Assembly: GCA_013314715.1 (NCBI GenBank)
Contig: JABUFC010000018.1
Location: forward strand, 1 to 57,195
Reading direction: 5' to 3'
Length of the DNA: 57,195 nt
DNA from: Bacteroidales bacterium
GTDB taxonomy: Bacteria > Bacteroidota > Bacteroidia > Bacteroidales > GWA2-32-17
Part shown: one piece after another, positions 17,696-26,667 of the stretch
Layout of the letters: every line of letters starts with the position of its first letter
How positions within the stretch are numbered: the first letter of the stretch is position 1
Notes under the pieces: model-generated
The model's input: only the letters and a program-made list of their open reading frames with translations
What the model was told of the DNA's origin: nothing
The model's database searches: none
Program-made: the position numbers and the translations under genes

Positions 17696-17729
17696 AAAAA
17701 AAGGTTTCGGATGTTTATTATCCGAAACC
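17696..17729 (-). terminator. Terminator of tRNA-Met
   Basis: GGTTTCGGAT (17703-17712) and ATCCGAAACC (17720-17729) form a perfect 10-pair stem. On the minus strand it is followed by a run of T. Confidence 0.85.
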
Positions 17730-17740
17730 CTTGTTATGGT

Positions 17741-17817
17741 TGGTAGCGAGAGCCGGGATTGAACCGGCGACCTCATGATTATGAATCATGCGCTCTAACC
17801 AACTGAGCTACCTCGCC
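17741..17817 (-). tRNA. tRNA-Met (CAT), elongator type
   Basis: The minus strand folds as acceptor GGCGAGG/TCTCGCT (two G-T pairs), D stem GCTC/GAGC, and anticodon stem CATGA/TCATG around TTCATAA (anticodon CAT at 17781-17783). The T stem GCCGG/CCGGC encloses TTCAATC; discriminator A and encoded CCA follow. The base pair at 1-72 and the lack of the GGG/CCC anticodon stem exclude initiator tRNA. An Ile tRNA with a lysidine-modified CAT anticodon cannot be fully excluded. Confidence 0.9.
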
Positions 17818-17832
17818 ATCAAAAAATCGGGT

Positions 17833-17841
17833 GCAAAAATA
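17833..17841 (-). promoter_or_regulatory. -7 promoter element of tRNA-Met
   Basis: TATTTTTGC on the minus strand lies 15 bases before the mature tRNA 5' end. Confidence 0.6.
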
Positions 17842-17899
17842 GAAAAAAATTCTTTATTAAAAAATAACAAGCTTAATTTTGTTAATAATTTAAAACTTT

Positions 17900-17930
17900 T
17901 TTGGCTTTACTAACATATTCATTACCTTTG
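17900..17930 (+). promoter_or_regulatory. Promoter of the FKBP genes
   Basis: TTTG (17900-17903), 19 bases, TACCTTTG (17923-17930): a full -33/-7 match, 15 bases before the ATG at 17946. Confidence 0.75.
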
Positions 17931-17945
17931 TTCAAAAAATTGAGT

Positions 17946-18797
17946 ATGAGAAGCTATTTATTATTTTTATTGGCAATATTCTTCCTAAATGCCTGTAAAA
18001 ATGATAATTTCAAAAATGACGGTAATGGTTTAGAATATAAATTTATTATTTCTAACCCCAATAATCGAATAGCAACTCCTGGCGAAATTATGGAAGTTGT
18101 AATGTACTACACAACCGAAAAAGATAGCATTCTATACGATACGCGTGAATTTACCGACAAATTTAAAATTAAAATTAAAAATCCATCGGTTAATGGCGGA
18201 ACCATAGACGACGGTATTTTATTGATGCACGAAGGCGATAGTGCTATTTTCAAGGTTGATGCGATACGTTTTTATACCGAGACAAAACAAGAAGAAGTTC
18301 CAAGCTTTATCAAAAAAGGAGATAAAATCATTTTCTATATTAAAGCATTACAAATATATTCCGTTAAAGAATATTTTGAAAAGAATAAACAACAACAATA
18401 CATGAACGAAAAAGAAGAACTCGAAGGCTTACAAAATTATCTCAAAATTTCGAATATAAATGCTAAACCTACTGCATCTGGCATATATTATATCGAAAAG
18501 AAAAAAGGCTATGGTAAAAAGCCAACCGATACTTCTACAGTAAAAATTCATTATTTAGTTTCTTTTTTAGGAGGCGAAATTTTCGATAATACTTATGAAC
18601 GTAATGAACCTTTCGAATTTCAACTTGGTAAAAACATAGTAATTCCTGGATTAGAAGAAGGCATTAAACTCATGAACGAAGGAGGTGAAGCTACCTTAAT
18701 AATCCCTTCAAAATTAGCATACGGAAGTCAACAATACAAAATTATTCCTCCCTACTCTACTATTATTTTTGAAATCAATTTATTAGACGTAAAATAA
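17946..18797 (+). CDS. FKBP-type peptidyl-prolyl isomerase lipoprotein
   Basis: The 283-residue protein begins MRSYLLFLLAIFFLNAC, a lipoprotein signal with the lipid-modified Cys17. An N-terminal FKBP-like half (residues about 30-135) lacks many active-site residues. The C-terminal half (about 165-283) is a recognisable FKBP domain with VKIHYLVSFLGGEIFDNTY, PFEFQLGKNIVIPGLEEGI and ATLIIPSKLAYGSQ. These proteins catalyse cis-trans proline isomerisation and help envelope proteins fold. The ATG at 17946 follows a complete promoter; an earlier TTG at 17901 falls within the promoter. The next FKBP gene follows 40 bases downstream. Confidence 0.9.
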   Translation: MRSYLLFLLAIFFLNACKNDNFKNDGNGLEYKFIISNPNNRIATPGEIMEVVMYYTTEKDSILYDTREFTDKFKIKIKNPSVNGGTIDDGILLMHEGDSAIFKVDAIRFYTETKQEEVPSFIKKGDKIIFYIKALQIYSVKEYFEKNKQQQYMNEKEELEGLQNYLKISNINAKPTASGIYYIEKKKGYGKKPTDTSTVKIHYLVSFLGGEIFDNTYERNEPFEFQLGKNIVIPGLEEGIKLMNEGGEATLIIPSKLAYGSQQYKIIPPYSTIIFEINLLDVK

Positions 18798-18837
18798 AAA
18801 AACTATATAACAACATCGAACTTTAATTAAATTATAT

Positions 18838-20010
18838 ATGAAAACAACCATTTTATTTCTTACATTCAATTTATTAATTTTATTAACATTTGGTCAAATG
18901 GAAAATCTAAAAACAACAGCATCCGGATTACAGTATGCTATTTTACAAGAAGGTAAAGGTATTCAACCTCAATCAGGCGACAAGGTTGTGGTTCATTATG
19001 TAGGTAAACTAATGAACGACACTGTATTTGATAGCTCATACAAACGAGGCGAACCTTTTAGCTTTAATTTAGGCGAAGGTAGAGTTATTAAAGGCTGGGA
19101 CGAAGGCATTGCTCTATTACACGAAGGCGACTCTGCATTATTTATTATTCCCCCCCATTTAGGCTATGGCAATAGAGCGATAGGTCCTATTCCTGCAAAT
19201 TCAACCTTAAAATTTATTGTTCAGTTAGAAAAAGTAATCCCGGCTCCTAAAATCGAACCTTTTGACATAAAAGGAAAACCCGAAGAAACATCACCAAGCG
19301 GTCTAAAAATAATACGTATTAACAAACTAGATAAAAATGCCATCAAGGCACAAAGTGGAGACAACGTTGAAGTTCATTACACTGGTTATTTTGAAGATGG
19401 TAAAATTTTTGATTCATCGGTGCGTCGTGGCGAACCCATTCAATTTACACTTGGCAAGGGACAAGTAATAAAAGGATGGGAAGAAGGCATTTCAATGCTT
19501 TCGGTAGGCGAAAAAGCTCGTTTAATAATACCTTATCAACTAGCTTATGGCGAAAATGGTCGTCCTCCTGCCATTCCAGCTAAAGCTAATTTAATTTTTG
19601 ACGTTGAACTTATTAATGTTCATAAGCCTGTAACCCCTGTTGCTTTTGATACAAAAGGGAAAGACACTATTAAAACAGCTTCAGGCTTAAAATATATTAT
19701 TGTTCAAAAGGCAGATAAAAATGCACCACAAGCTCAAAATGGAAAAACAGTTAAAGTTCATTATACCGGATACTTTGAAGATGGAAAAATATTCGATTCG
19801 TCGGTACAACGCGGCACTCCTTTTGAATTTAAATTAGGTGCTGGCATGGTAATTAAAGGCTGGGACGAAGGTGTTGCTTTAATGCATGTGGGCGAAAAAG
19901 TTCGGTTTATTATTCCATATCAACTTGCTTATGGCGAAAATGGATATCCTGGTGCTATTCCACCTAGAACAAATCTTATATTTGATGTAGAATTAATTGA
20001 AGTTAAATAA
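18838..20010 (+). CDS. Triple-domain FKBP-type peptidyl-prolyl isomerase, exported
   Basis: The 390-residue protein has a signal peptide (MKTTILFLTFNLLILLTFG) and three complete FKBP domains in tandem (about residues 28-138, 155-260 and 282-390). Each has the VHYxG, FDSS, RGxPxxFxLGxGxVIKGWxEG and LAYGxxG-type motifs. Domains 2 and 3 are nearly identical (both VHYTGYFEDGKIFDSSV), so they arose from a recent internal duplication. It is probably a periplasmic folding helper. It follows the lipoprotein FKBP gene without a clear promoter and ends at a hairpin terminator. Confidence 0.92.
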   Translation: MKTTILFLTFNLLILLTFGQMENLKTTASGLQYAILQEGKGIQPQSGDKVVVHYVGKLMNDTVFDSSYKRGEPFSFNLGEGRVIKGWDEGIALLHEGDSALFIIPPHLGYGNRAIGPIPANSTLKFIVQLEKVIPAPKIEPFDIKGKPEETSPSGLKIIRINKLDKNAIKAQSGDNVEVHYTGYFEDGKIFDSSVRRGEPIQFTLGKGQVIKGWEEGISMLSVGEKARLIIPYQLAYGENGRPPAIPAKANLIFDVELINVHKPVTPVAFDTKGKDTIKTASGLKYIIVQKADKNAPQAQNGKTVKVHYTGYFEDGKIFDSSVQRGTPFEFKLGAGMVIKGWDEGVALMHVGEKVRFIIPYQLAYGENGYPGAIPPRTNLIFDVELIEVK

Positions 20011-20029
20011 TAAAATTCTAAATATAAAG

Positions 20030-20066
20030 AGCTAAACCATATAAATTGAAAGGTTTAGCTTTTTTA
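20030..20066 (+). terminator. Terminator after the FKBP genes
   Basis: AGCTAAACC (20030-20038) and GGTTTAGCT (20052-20060) form a perfect 9-pair stem followed by six T. Confidence 0.8.
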
Positions 20067-20075
20067 TTTATAAAC

Positions 20076-22214
20076 CTAATTATTTATACGAACACCCATT
20101 ACACAAATATCATCAATCTGCTCAAAGCTTCCTTTCCAATTATCAAAATAAAAGTGTAGATGTTTTTTTTGTTCTTCCATTGAATAGGTTTGAACGGATA
20201 AAAGCATCTTTTTAAAAGGTTTATATTTTAATTTTTTTCCATGTTCACCTCCAAATTGGTCGGCATATCCATCTGAAAATATATAAAGTGTATCTTCTGG
20301 CTCTAATTGTATTTCGTTACATGTAAAATTTTTATGCGAAATAAATGCCCCAATAGGTTGACTATCTCCTTTTATTTCAAACAAAATATGAGTATCAGAT
20401 TCTTCAAATTTATTAACTATAAATTCATTATTTTTATTTTTTTCTCTAATCACGTACAATGGATTATTAGCACCGGCATATTTGAGCATTCTAGTTTTTG
20501 TATTTAAAGCACATAAAGCAATATCCATTCCGTCTTTAATTTCTTGTTCGGATGTATGTAATGCTTGCTGAACCAAAATATTGAGTTTATCTAAAATTTC
20601 TCCTGGTTCGATTATATTATATTCCTTAATTACTTGATTTAAGCTATTATAACCCACAATACTCATAAAAGCACCCGGTACACCATGTCCGGTACAATCA
20701 ACCACAGCGAATAAAATAGTATCGCCTACTGGCATAAACCAATAAAAATCGCCCGAAACAATATCTTTAGGTTTATAAAACACAAACATTTCTTTAAGAT
20801 ACTTATTCATATATTGAGGCAAAGGCAATATGGCTTCTTGTATTCTCTTTGCATAAGTGATACTAGCTAAAATATCTTGGTTCTTTTGCTCAATAATATT
20901 TTTCTGATGTGTAATCTCCTCATTTTGTTCCGATAATAAAATATTAGCACGCTTTTTTTCTCGGTAGCTCCTTAAAATAACTACAGATAAACTTAAAATT
21001 AATAAAATAACAATTATGGCAGCATAAATAAGAATGGATTGTTGCTTAATTTTACTATTAGCTATTTGTATATCTTTTTCACGCTTTTCGGCTTGAAATT
21101 GCTCTTGAAGCTTTGCCACTATTTTTGCACTATTTTCATTAAATAATTTTTCACTCATAGCTTGATACTTACGAAAAGCTTCATAAGCTTGTTTATAATT
21201 TCCCATATCGGCATACAACTCTGACAATACATCGTAAGCCCTTATTAAACCTTCTTTATTCCCTAATTCATTAGCTAATTTAACAGCATTTAAGGCACTT
21301 TCAATAGCTAACTGATACATTTTTTTCTTTTGATATAAAACTGCTAAAGAAGTATAAGTACTTACTAAACCTATTTTATCATCTATTTCTTTTTTTATTT
21401 CAATCGATTTCAAATAATATTTTTCAGCAGTAGTAAAATCTTTTTTTCCATAATAACAATTAGCAATATTTAAATAAGAAGTAGATATTCCATATTGTGA
21501 TGCAAGTTCTTCATAGAATTTTAGCGACAAATTAAAGTAAATTAAGGCAGAGTCGTATTTTTTTTTATTTAAATCGGAAGCAGAATAAATTAAACCTAAA
21601 TTATTATAAACGGTAGCTAAACCCATAGGGTTGTTAAGTTCTTTAACCAGTGATAAAGAGTGCAAAAAATTTTTTAATGCCATTCCATAATTTCCCTGAT
21701 AGTAATATATTAATCCTATACTATTGTAACTAGAAGCAATTCCTTTTTTATCTTTTATTTTTTCTCTTATTTTAAGACTCTCTATATAATAACTTAAAGC
21801 TTTGTCATAATCTGAAGTCTTTTCATAAACTCTTCCTATGCTATTTTTAACATCTGCTATATTTTTAATACTATCTAAATTTTGATAATAATTAAGCGCT
21901 TCATTGTAATAATCAATTGCTTTTTTAAACTCACCCATGTATTCATATTTCTCTGCTAACACTAAAGAGTATTTTGCTGCAAATTTTTCGTTTTTTTGAT
22001 TTTTACTTCTATTTAATGCTTCTTTGGCAAATTTTATATAAAGTTTATCGTTTCTATCATAAAGTGCATTTAATAATTCTTCATAAGCTAATAAAGAAAC
22101 ACTATCATCTTTATGCTGAATAATAACCCGTAAAAGACTGTCAACTTTTACAGCATATGAATATGAAAATATGAGACAAACAAACAAACAAACAAAACTA
22201 AATCGCTTTAACAT
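20076..22214 (-). CDS. TPR sensor with SpoIIE/PP2C-type serine phosphatase output
   Basis: The 712-residue protein has a signal peptide. Residues about 40-370 hold seven or more tetratricopeptide repeats (for example AIDYYNEALNYYQNL, ALSYYIESLKIREKI). One membrane helix (about 385-410, IYAAIIVILLILSLSVVIL), a short coiled coil, and a C-terminal SpoIIE-type phosphatase domain (about 445-712) follow. The phosphatase metal ligands are in VVDCTGHGVPGAFMS and FSDGYADQFGG. The layout implies a periplasmic TPR sensor that controls cytoplasmic dephosphorylation of an anti-anti-sigma-like protein or other target. No partner is encoded nearby. It converges with the FKBP operon. Confidence 0.9.
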   Translation of the reverse strand: MLKRFSFVCLFVCLIFSYSYAVKVDSLLRVIIQHKDDSVSLLAYEELLNALYDRNDKLYIKFAKEALNRSKNQKNEKFAAKYSLVLAEKYEYMGEFKKAIDYYNEALNYYQNLDSIKNIADVKNSIGRVYEKTSDYDKALSYYIESLKIREKIKDKKGIASSYNSIGLIYYYQGNYGMALKNFLHSLSLVKELNNPMGLATVYNNLGLIYSASDLNKKKYDSALIYFNLSLKFYEELASQYGISTSYLNIANCYYGKKDFTTAEKYYLKSIEIKKEIDDKIGLVSTYTSLAVLYQKKKMYQLAIESALNAVKLANELGNKEGLIRAYDVLSELYADMGNYKQAYEAFRKYQAMSEKLFNENSAKIVAKLQEQFQAEKREKDIQIANSKIKQQSILIYAAIIVILLILSLSVVILRSYREKKRANILLSEQNEEITHQKNIIEQKNQDILASITYAKRIQEAILPLPQYMNKYLKEMFVFYKPKDIVSGDFYWFMPVGDTILFAVVDCTGHGVPGAFMSIVGYNSLNQVIKEYNIIEPGEILDKLNILVQQALHTSEQEIKDGMDIALCALNTKTRMLKYAGANNPLYVIREKNKNNEFIVNKFEESDTHILFEIKGDSQPIGAFISHKNFTCNEIQLEPEDTLYIFSDGYADQFGGEHGKKLKYKPFKKMLLSVQTYSMEEQKKHLHFYFDNWKGSFEQIDDICVMGVRINN

Positions 22215-22230
22215 ATACAGTTTAATTTTT

Positions 22231-22238
22231 CAAAAATA
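22231..22238 (-). promoter_or_regulatory. -7 promoter element of the TPR-phosphatase gene
   Basis: TATTTTTG on the minus strand, 16 bases before the ATG at 22214. Confidence 0.55.
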
Positions 22239-22312
22239 CAAATCTTTATTCATTTATTTGATTAAGTTTAAAATATTTTTTATTCCTATAATGTTTCTAT
22301 TTCTTTCTCATG

Positions 22313-22321
22313 TATATTTGC
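22313..22321 (+). promoter_or_regulatory. -7 promoter element of the PagL-like gene
   Basis: TATATTTGC lies only 6 bases before the ATG at 22328 and overlaps the alternative ATG at 22310, so the mRNA would be almost leaderless. Confidence 0.55.
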
Positions 22322-22327
22322 AAAAAT

Positions 22328-23428
22328 ATGAAAAGACAAATAAGGCTCATATGGTTTTTGCTTATCTTTTCGAATTTATTTTCGCAAACTAATTCTACTT
22401 ATTTGTATAGTTTTTCTTTTCATCGTGGTTTTATTTTTCCACATCGTCCTTCATTAGCATATTTTATTAACCAGCATATTTCAGAATATAATCTAGAATG
22501 CTTAAAACAATTAAACGATTCATCAAAATGGCACCTCCATTATCGTTTCCCTTATTGGGGTGGAGGTATTTATTATTCTAATCTCAAAAACGACTTATAT
22601 ACCGGAAAAGTATATGCCATCTATTCAAAAGTTGATATTTCAATATGGGCTAAGAAAAAATTTATGATTCACTACTCCATGGCTACTGGATTAGCTTATT
22701 TAACTAATCATTTTAATATATCCGACAATTATTATAACATTGCCATTGGCTCTTCATTAAATGCCTATATCAATTTTGGCATATACTACAGTCATAATAT
22801 TGAAAAATTCCGTTTTTCATCGGGTGTTTCATTTACGCACTACTCTAATGGATCATGGAAAAAACCTAATCTTGGTTTCAATATTCCGGCATTATTTATA
22901 AATATAGGATATCACTCCTCGCCACCACATGTATTTAATCATCAAATAAAATTAAAACAAAACTATAAATCGTTTTTACAATATGACATTATGCTTTCTA
23001 TTGGTAAAAGGCAAAACTATCCTGCCGATCCAAACCATTATATTGTTAACAATTTAGCATTTACACTCGAGAAAATGGTATCGAATAAAAGAAAATGGGG
23101 CTTAGGAATGGATATTTTTTACGATCCCTCTATTCCTATACGCCATCAAGAAATTCCTAATTTTAATCAATATACACCCTATATAAGAGGGGGTATAAGG
23201 TTATCGCACGACTTAATTTTAAACCAACTTTCAATCACTTTTCAAACAGGAAGCTATGTTTACGACCCTTTTTTACCCGACGGCTATATTTATAGTAAAG
23301 TAGGTTTAAGATATAATATTAATAGTTGGTTAAGAGCTAATTTACTCCTTAAATCTCATTTTTTTAAAGCCGATGTTATTGAATTTGGAATATCGACTTA
23401 CCATAACCTTAAAAACAAAAATCATTAA
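22328..23428 (+). CDS. PagL-like lipid A deacylase (acyloxyacyl hydrolase family)
   Basis: The 366-residue protein has a signal peptide (MKRQIRLIWFLLIFSNLFSQ) and a beta-barrel body. The PagL signature THYSNGSWKKPNLGFN contains His171 and Ser173, the expected catalytic dyad. In the known enzyme the third member, a Glu, lies 14 residues after the His; here that position is Asn185. PagL removes the 3-O-linked acyl chain of lipid A in the outer membrane. The chain is much longer than the classical PagL (about 150-170 residues), with extra sequence on both sides. The ATG at 22328 is chosen because an earlier ATG lies within the promoter element. Confidence 0.75.
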   Translation: MKRQIRLIWFLLIFSNLFSQTNSTYLYSFSFHRGFIFPHRPSLAYFINQHISEYNLECLKQLNDSSKWHLHYRFPYWGGGIYYSNLKNDLYTGKVYAIYSKVDISIWAKKKFMIHYSMATGLAYLTNHFNISDNYYNIAIGSSLNAYINFGIYYSHNIEKFRFSSGVSFTHYSNGSWKKPNLGFNIPALFINIGYHSSPPHVFNHQIKLKQNYKSFLQYDIMLSIGKRQNYPADPNHYIVNNLAFTLEKMVSNKRKWGLGMDIFYDPSIPIRHQEIPNFNQYTPYIRGGIRLSHDLILNQLSITFQTGSYVYDPFLPDGYIYSKVGLRYNINSWLRANLLLKSHFFKADVIEFGISTYHNLKNKNH

Positions 23429-23455
23429 TATAATTAACATTATTTCAATTATTTA

Positions 23456-23488
23456 AATAAAAAAACAGCGTATTAAAATACGCTGTTT
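23456..23488 (-). terminator. Terminator of the FadL-like gene, between convergent genes
   Basis: AAACAGCGTAT (23463-23473) pairs with ATACGCTGTTT (23478-23488), loop TAAA. On the minus strand a long T run follows. Confidence 0.8.
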
Positions 23489-23527
23489 GGTGTTTAATAA
23501 TTATTTTCAATTTTACATACAAAAATT

Positions 23528-25000
23528 TTAAAATCTAAAACCCAAAGTGGCAATCATGCCATAATTGTTATTAGTTAATGAAACAGCATTGTTTGTAACA
23601 ATGGATGGATCGTATAAATAATATTTTTCTTTTTGCGTAGAATACAAAAATCCTAAATCAAAATAACTATAATCTCCCTTTATACCAAATCCTATTGAAT
23701 ATATTGTTTTATCAGCATTGGCATTAACTTGATTAGATTCATAGGGGCTTTGATAGTAACTATACCCTCCCCTTATTAAAAAATCAGATAAACGTAACTC
23801 TACTCCAGCTCTAATATTTCCAACTGGTCTATATGCTTTTTCAATTACACTATTTTCAATATCAAAGCCATAAGAATTAGAATATAATCGTGCCATTGAA
23901 TAATCAACATATTCATATTCTAAAGCTACATTTACAAAAGGCACTTTTTGTTCATCAGTTGAATTATAAACTACAAATCCTATGCTCGCAATGGCTTTAA
24001 AAGGTGTTGTCAATTCATAATCAAACAAGCCTTGTTTAGATTTAATTTCCTTTCCATCGCCATGTAAATTATCATTAAATGATGACTTGATTGAACTACT
24101 ATAACTATCTGTCAAATTAAAGAATGTGGAAGTATGCATTGCTAATCCCAAACGGAACCAATGAACAGGAGTGTAAATCATTCCAAACTTAAAATTAAAG
24201 CCTGAGCCCGTAGTTTTTAGTTCTTTATTGAAATCGAAATAATTGAATGATGGAATGGTATCTTTATCGTCCTTTTCTGAATAATATGAAAATTCTCGAT
24301 AACGAACCGATTGAATACCCATGCTCATACCTATAAACAGTTGATCTTTATAATTTCCAGAAATAGCAAATAAATACTCACCCATTCCTCCTTTAGTATT
24401 AATGGTCTTTGTTTGCTTTTCGCCATAATTTGCGAATGCTGTTTTATATAAATTTGTTCCGTTAGTATCCGGATCAATAATATAAGCATCCCAAGCTAAT
24501 CCTTCGTTAAATCCATCTAATTCATCTACCTTCTTGCCATTTGCTAGAGCTGCAAAATAATCAGTCATCGAAGACTGATTATTATACCCATCAATACTTA
24601 CTATACGTGAAAAATCATTTAATCTATTGTATGCAAAAGCAAACGAAACCGACTTCCAATCTGTTTCTTGACCATTATTATGATTTAAAACAAAACCTAT
24701 ATTTCTTTGAAAATGATATCTGAAATTATCTCTTGTGGTATTATTATATAAGGCACTGGATCGATTCAAAGCAAAATAGGGTGATATTGTAATTTCAGAG
24801 CCTTTATATTTACCTAATACTGCTGGATTTATAGATATAGCCGACATATCAGCAGCTAATGAGCTAAAAGCCCCTCCTGTCGACATAAATCGTGCTGTAC
24901 CCATATAATAGTTCTGCGAATAACGCAAAGCATCAACTTCATTTTGAGCCACCATTGAAATTGATATGCTTATAAATAAAATTACCAATATCTTTTTCAT
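23528..25000 (-). CDS. FadL/OMPP1-family outer-membrane transport protein
   Basis: The 490-residue protein has a signal peptide (MKKILVILFISISISMVAQ) and the FadL-like N-terminal region TARFMSTGGAFSSLAADMSAISINPAVLG. A long beta-barrel ending in GMIATLGFRF (C-terminal Phe) follows. The family moves hydrophobic compounds across the outer membrane; the substrate here is unknown. It lies 26 bases after the Tyr-rich lipoprotein gene and probably shares its transcript. A strong terminator follows. Confidence 0.85.
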   Translation of the reverse strand: MKKILVILFISISISMVAQNEVDALRYSQNYYMGTARFMSTGGAFSSLAADMSAISINPAVLGKYKGSEITISPYFALNRSSALYNNTTRDNFRYHFQRNIGFVLNHNNGQETDWKSVSFAFAYNRLNDFSRIVSIDGYNNQSSMTDYFAALANGKKVDELDGFNEGLAWDAYIIDPDTNGTNLYKTAFANYGEKQTKTINTKGGMGEYLFAISGNYKDQLFIGMSMGIQSVRYREFSYYSEKDDKDTIPSFNYFDFNKELKTTGSGFNFKFGMIYTPVHWFRLGLAMHTSTFFNLTDSYSSSIKSSFNDNLHGDGKEIKSKQGLFDYELTTPFKAIASIGFVVYNSTDEQKVPFVNVALEYEYVDYSMARLYSNSYGFDIENSVIEKAYRPVGNIRAGVELRLSDFLIRGGYSYYQSPYESNQVNANADKTIYSIGFGIKGDYSYFDLGFLYSTQKEKYYLYDPSIVTNNAVSLTNNNYGMIATLGFRF

Positions 25001-25026
25001 ATTCGAAAGTTTTTAAAGGTTTATAT

Positions 25027-26571
25027 TTAACGACGACGACCACCACCTGAAGTACTACTTGAACTGCTACTTCTTGAATTACCAGAATTATGACTTGGTT
25101 GAGAGAACGAAGGCGTATGCGTTCTGCTGGGCTGAGAATACGAAGGACTGTGCGAAGGCTGAGAATGTGATGGAGCATTATTTCTTGAAGGTTGAGGAAC
25201 TACTTCACGATTATATGAATTATTTTCTGGTCTTCTATATTCGATAGAATTATTTTCTCTTTGCGGCTGAGAATAAGTAGGCCTACTATTATTGGGCATT
25301 TCGTTTATAGTGCGATTGGGGCGTTCGTTTGAAGGAGGAAACGATGATTGAGAAGGTCGACTTATGCCATCATTTGTTTCAGGACGTGAGTATGTTGGAC
25401 GAGCATTTGAAGGTTCAGCTAACTGGGGTCTATTATTTATGGGGCGATCGTCTAAATTATTTAATGAAGGTTGATTAGGACGAGAATTAGAAGGTTCGGA
25501 TATCTGTGGTTTATTGTTCAATGGACGATTATTCGATGGTTCTGCACCAACAGAAGGTTTAACTGGTCGTTTATTGCCATCAGAACCGGATTGCTCATTT
25601 ATAGTAGGGGTTCTTCCATTTAAAGGCTTCTGTTCAAAACCAGTTGAAGGTTGACGTTGTGCTGGTTCAATACCTTGATTAGTTGTTACGGGTTTTCTAC
25701 TATTATCTTGTATACCATTAGGATTTTGCTGAATATTTGCAGGTCTAGTTGAATTAGCAAAAGTTGGTCGACTTAATACTTCATTATGAGTTTGCTGATG
25801 ATAATTACTTACAAAACTATTGTAAGGATCTCTTCCTCTGGAACCACTCGATGAACCATCGCCTCTATGACCATAAAAAGTACCATCGTGACTATTGTAG
25901 TAGAAATTATGGGCATATGCATCGTAATATCCATCCCAATATCCATTCCAATAACCATCATGATAACCATTCCAATAGCCATGATGATAACCGTGATGAT
26001 AACCATACCATCCATAACCATAGTATCCTGCATAATAATAATATGGGTGATAGCCCCAAAAAGGATGATACCAAGGATAATAAAAACCTACTGCATAATA
26101 AGATGGATAATAATAATATTGATAAAAAGGCCACCAATGGAATCCAAAATAAATACTAATACCCCAATCCCAAGGGTCATAAGTATACCAATAAGTATTA
26201 GTATAATACGAATCGTAATAACCACAACCTATATAAGGATCGTGAAATCGGCGTAAACGAGCTGAATATTCATAATCATAATAATCATCCTTATCAAATG
26301 AATAATAATTATTCGTTACGTATTTTTCTTGCGAATCGCTGCTGGTATTTTTTTCAACATTGGCATCGCTGGTTGACATATTCGATTCATTATTTTGATA
26401 ATAAGCATCGCTTGAATTTGTTGTTTTTTCAGGAGTTGCAACAGTTTCATGCGATGAGACAGACGGCGAGCTATAAATATCGTCGCTGTATATAGCCGAT
26501 ACATGCTTTGTTGAAGAACAACTCATGAGTCCTAAGACTACGGCTGCCGATAATAATAATTTTGTTTTCAT
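25027..26571 (-). CDS. Low-complexity lipoprotein, Tyr/His/Gly-rich then Asn/Pro/Ser-rich
   Basis: The 514-residue protein begins with a lipoprotein signal (MKTKLLLSAAVVLGLMSCSS, Cys18). Residues about 100-150 carry a structured-looking segment (YDPWDWGISIYFGF). Residues about 150-215 are a striking Tyr/Trp/Gly/His array with GYHHGYW, NGYHDGYW and NGYWDGYY steps. The rest (about 225-505) is disordered and rich in Asn, Pro, Ser and Arg with repeated SRPxxxNRP and PSxSQPS units, ending in GGGRRR. No enzymatic motif is visible. A surface or matrix role is only a guess. An unusually good Shine-Dalgarno sequence precedes it. Confidence 0.75.
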   Translation of the reverse strand: MKTKLLLSAAVVLGLMSCSSTKHVSAIYSDDIYSSPSVSSHETVATPEKTTNSSDAYYQNNESNMSTSDANVEKNTSSDSQEKYVTNNYYSFDKDDYYDYEYSARLRRFHDPYIGCGYYDSYYTNTYWYTYDPWDWGISIYFGFHWWPFYQYYYYPSYYAVGFYYPWYHPFWGYHPYYYYAGYYGYGWYGYHHGYHHGYWNGYHDGYWNGYWDGYYDAYAHNFYYNSHDGTFYGHRGDGSSSGSRGRDPYNSFVSNYHQQTHNEVLSRPTFANSTRPANIQQNPNGIQDNSRKPVTTNQGIEPAQRQPSTGFEQKPLNGRTPTINEQSGSDGNKRPVKPSVGAEPSNNRPLNNKPQISEPSNSRPNQPSLNNLDDRPINNRPQLAEPSNARPTYSRPETNDGISRPSQSSFPPSNERPNRTINEMPNNSRPTYSQPQRENNSIEYRRPENNSYNREVVPQPSRNNAPSHSQPSHSPSYSQPSRTHTPSFSQPSHNSGNSRSSSSSSTSGGGRRR

Positions 26572-26579
26572 GGATAGAA

Positions 26580-26585
26580 CCTCCT
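26580..26585 (-). promoter_or_regulatory. Strong Shine-Dalgarno site
   Basis: AGGAGG on the minus strand, 8 bases before the ATG at 26571. Most genes in this window have no such site, so it stands out. Confidence 0.6.
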
Positions 26586-26586
26586 A

Positions 26587-26618
26587 TCTGTTTTATTGTG
26601 TAAAAATACTAATTTTGC
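26587..26618 (+). promoter_or_regulatory. Promoter of proS
   Basis: TCTG (26587-26590, one off TTTG), 19 bases, then TAATTTTGC (26610-26618). The proS ATG is 50 bases further on. Confidence 0.6.
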
Positions 26619-26667
26619 ATCAATTTTTTAATATGATTTACAAATACTATACCAAAACTAGAAAAAT

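Noticed and set aside
17495-17776. ORF overlapping both tRNA genes
   Set aside because: It is made of tRNA and terminator sequence.
17741-17817. tRNA-Ile2 (lysidine-modified CAT) as an alternative to tRNA-Met
   Set aside because: It cannot be separated with certainty by eye; the elongator Met call is kept as more likely.
25764-26256. Plus-strand and second minus-strand ORFs opposite the Tyr-rich region
   Set aside because: They mirror a low-complexity Tyr/His/Gly array (His/Asn or Ile/Thr-rich products) and have no start context.
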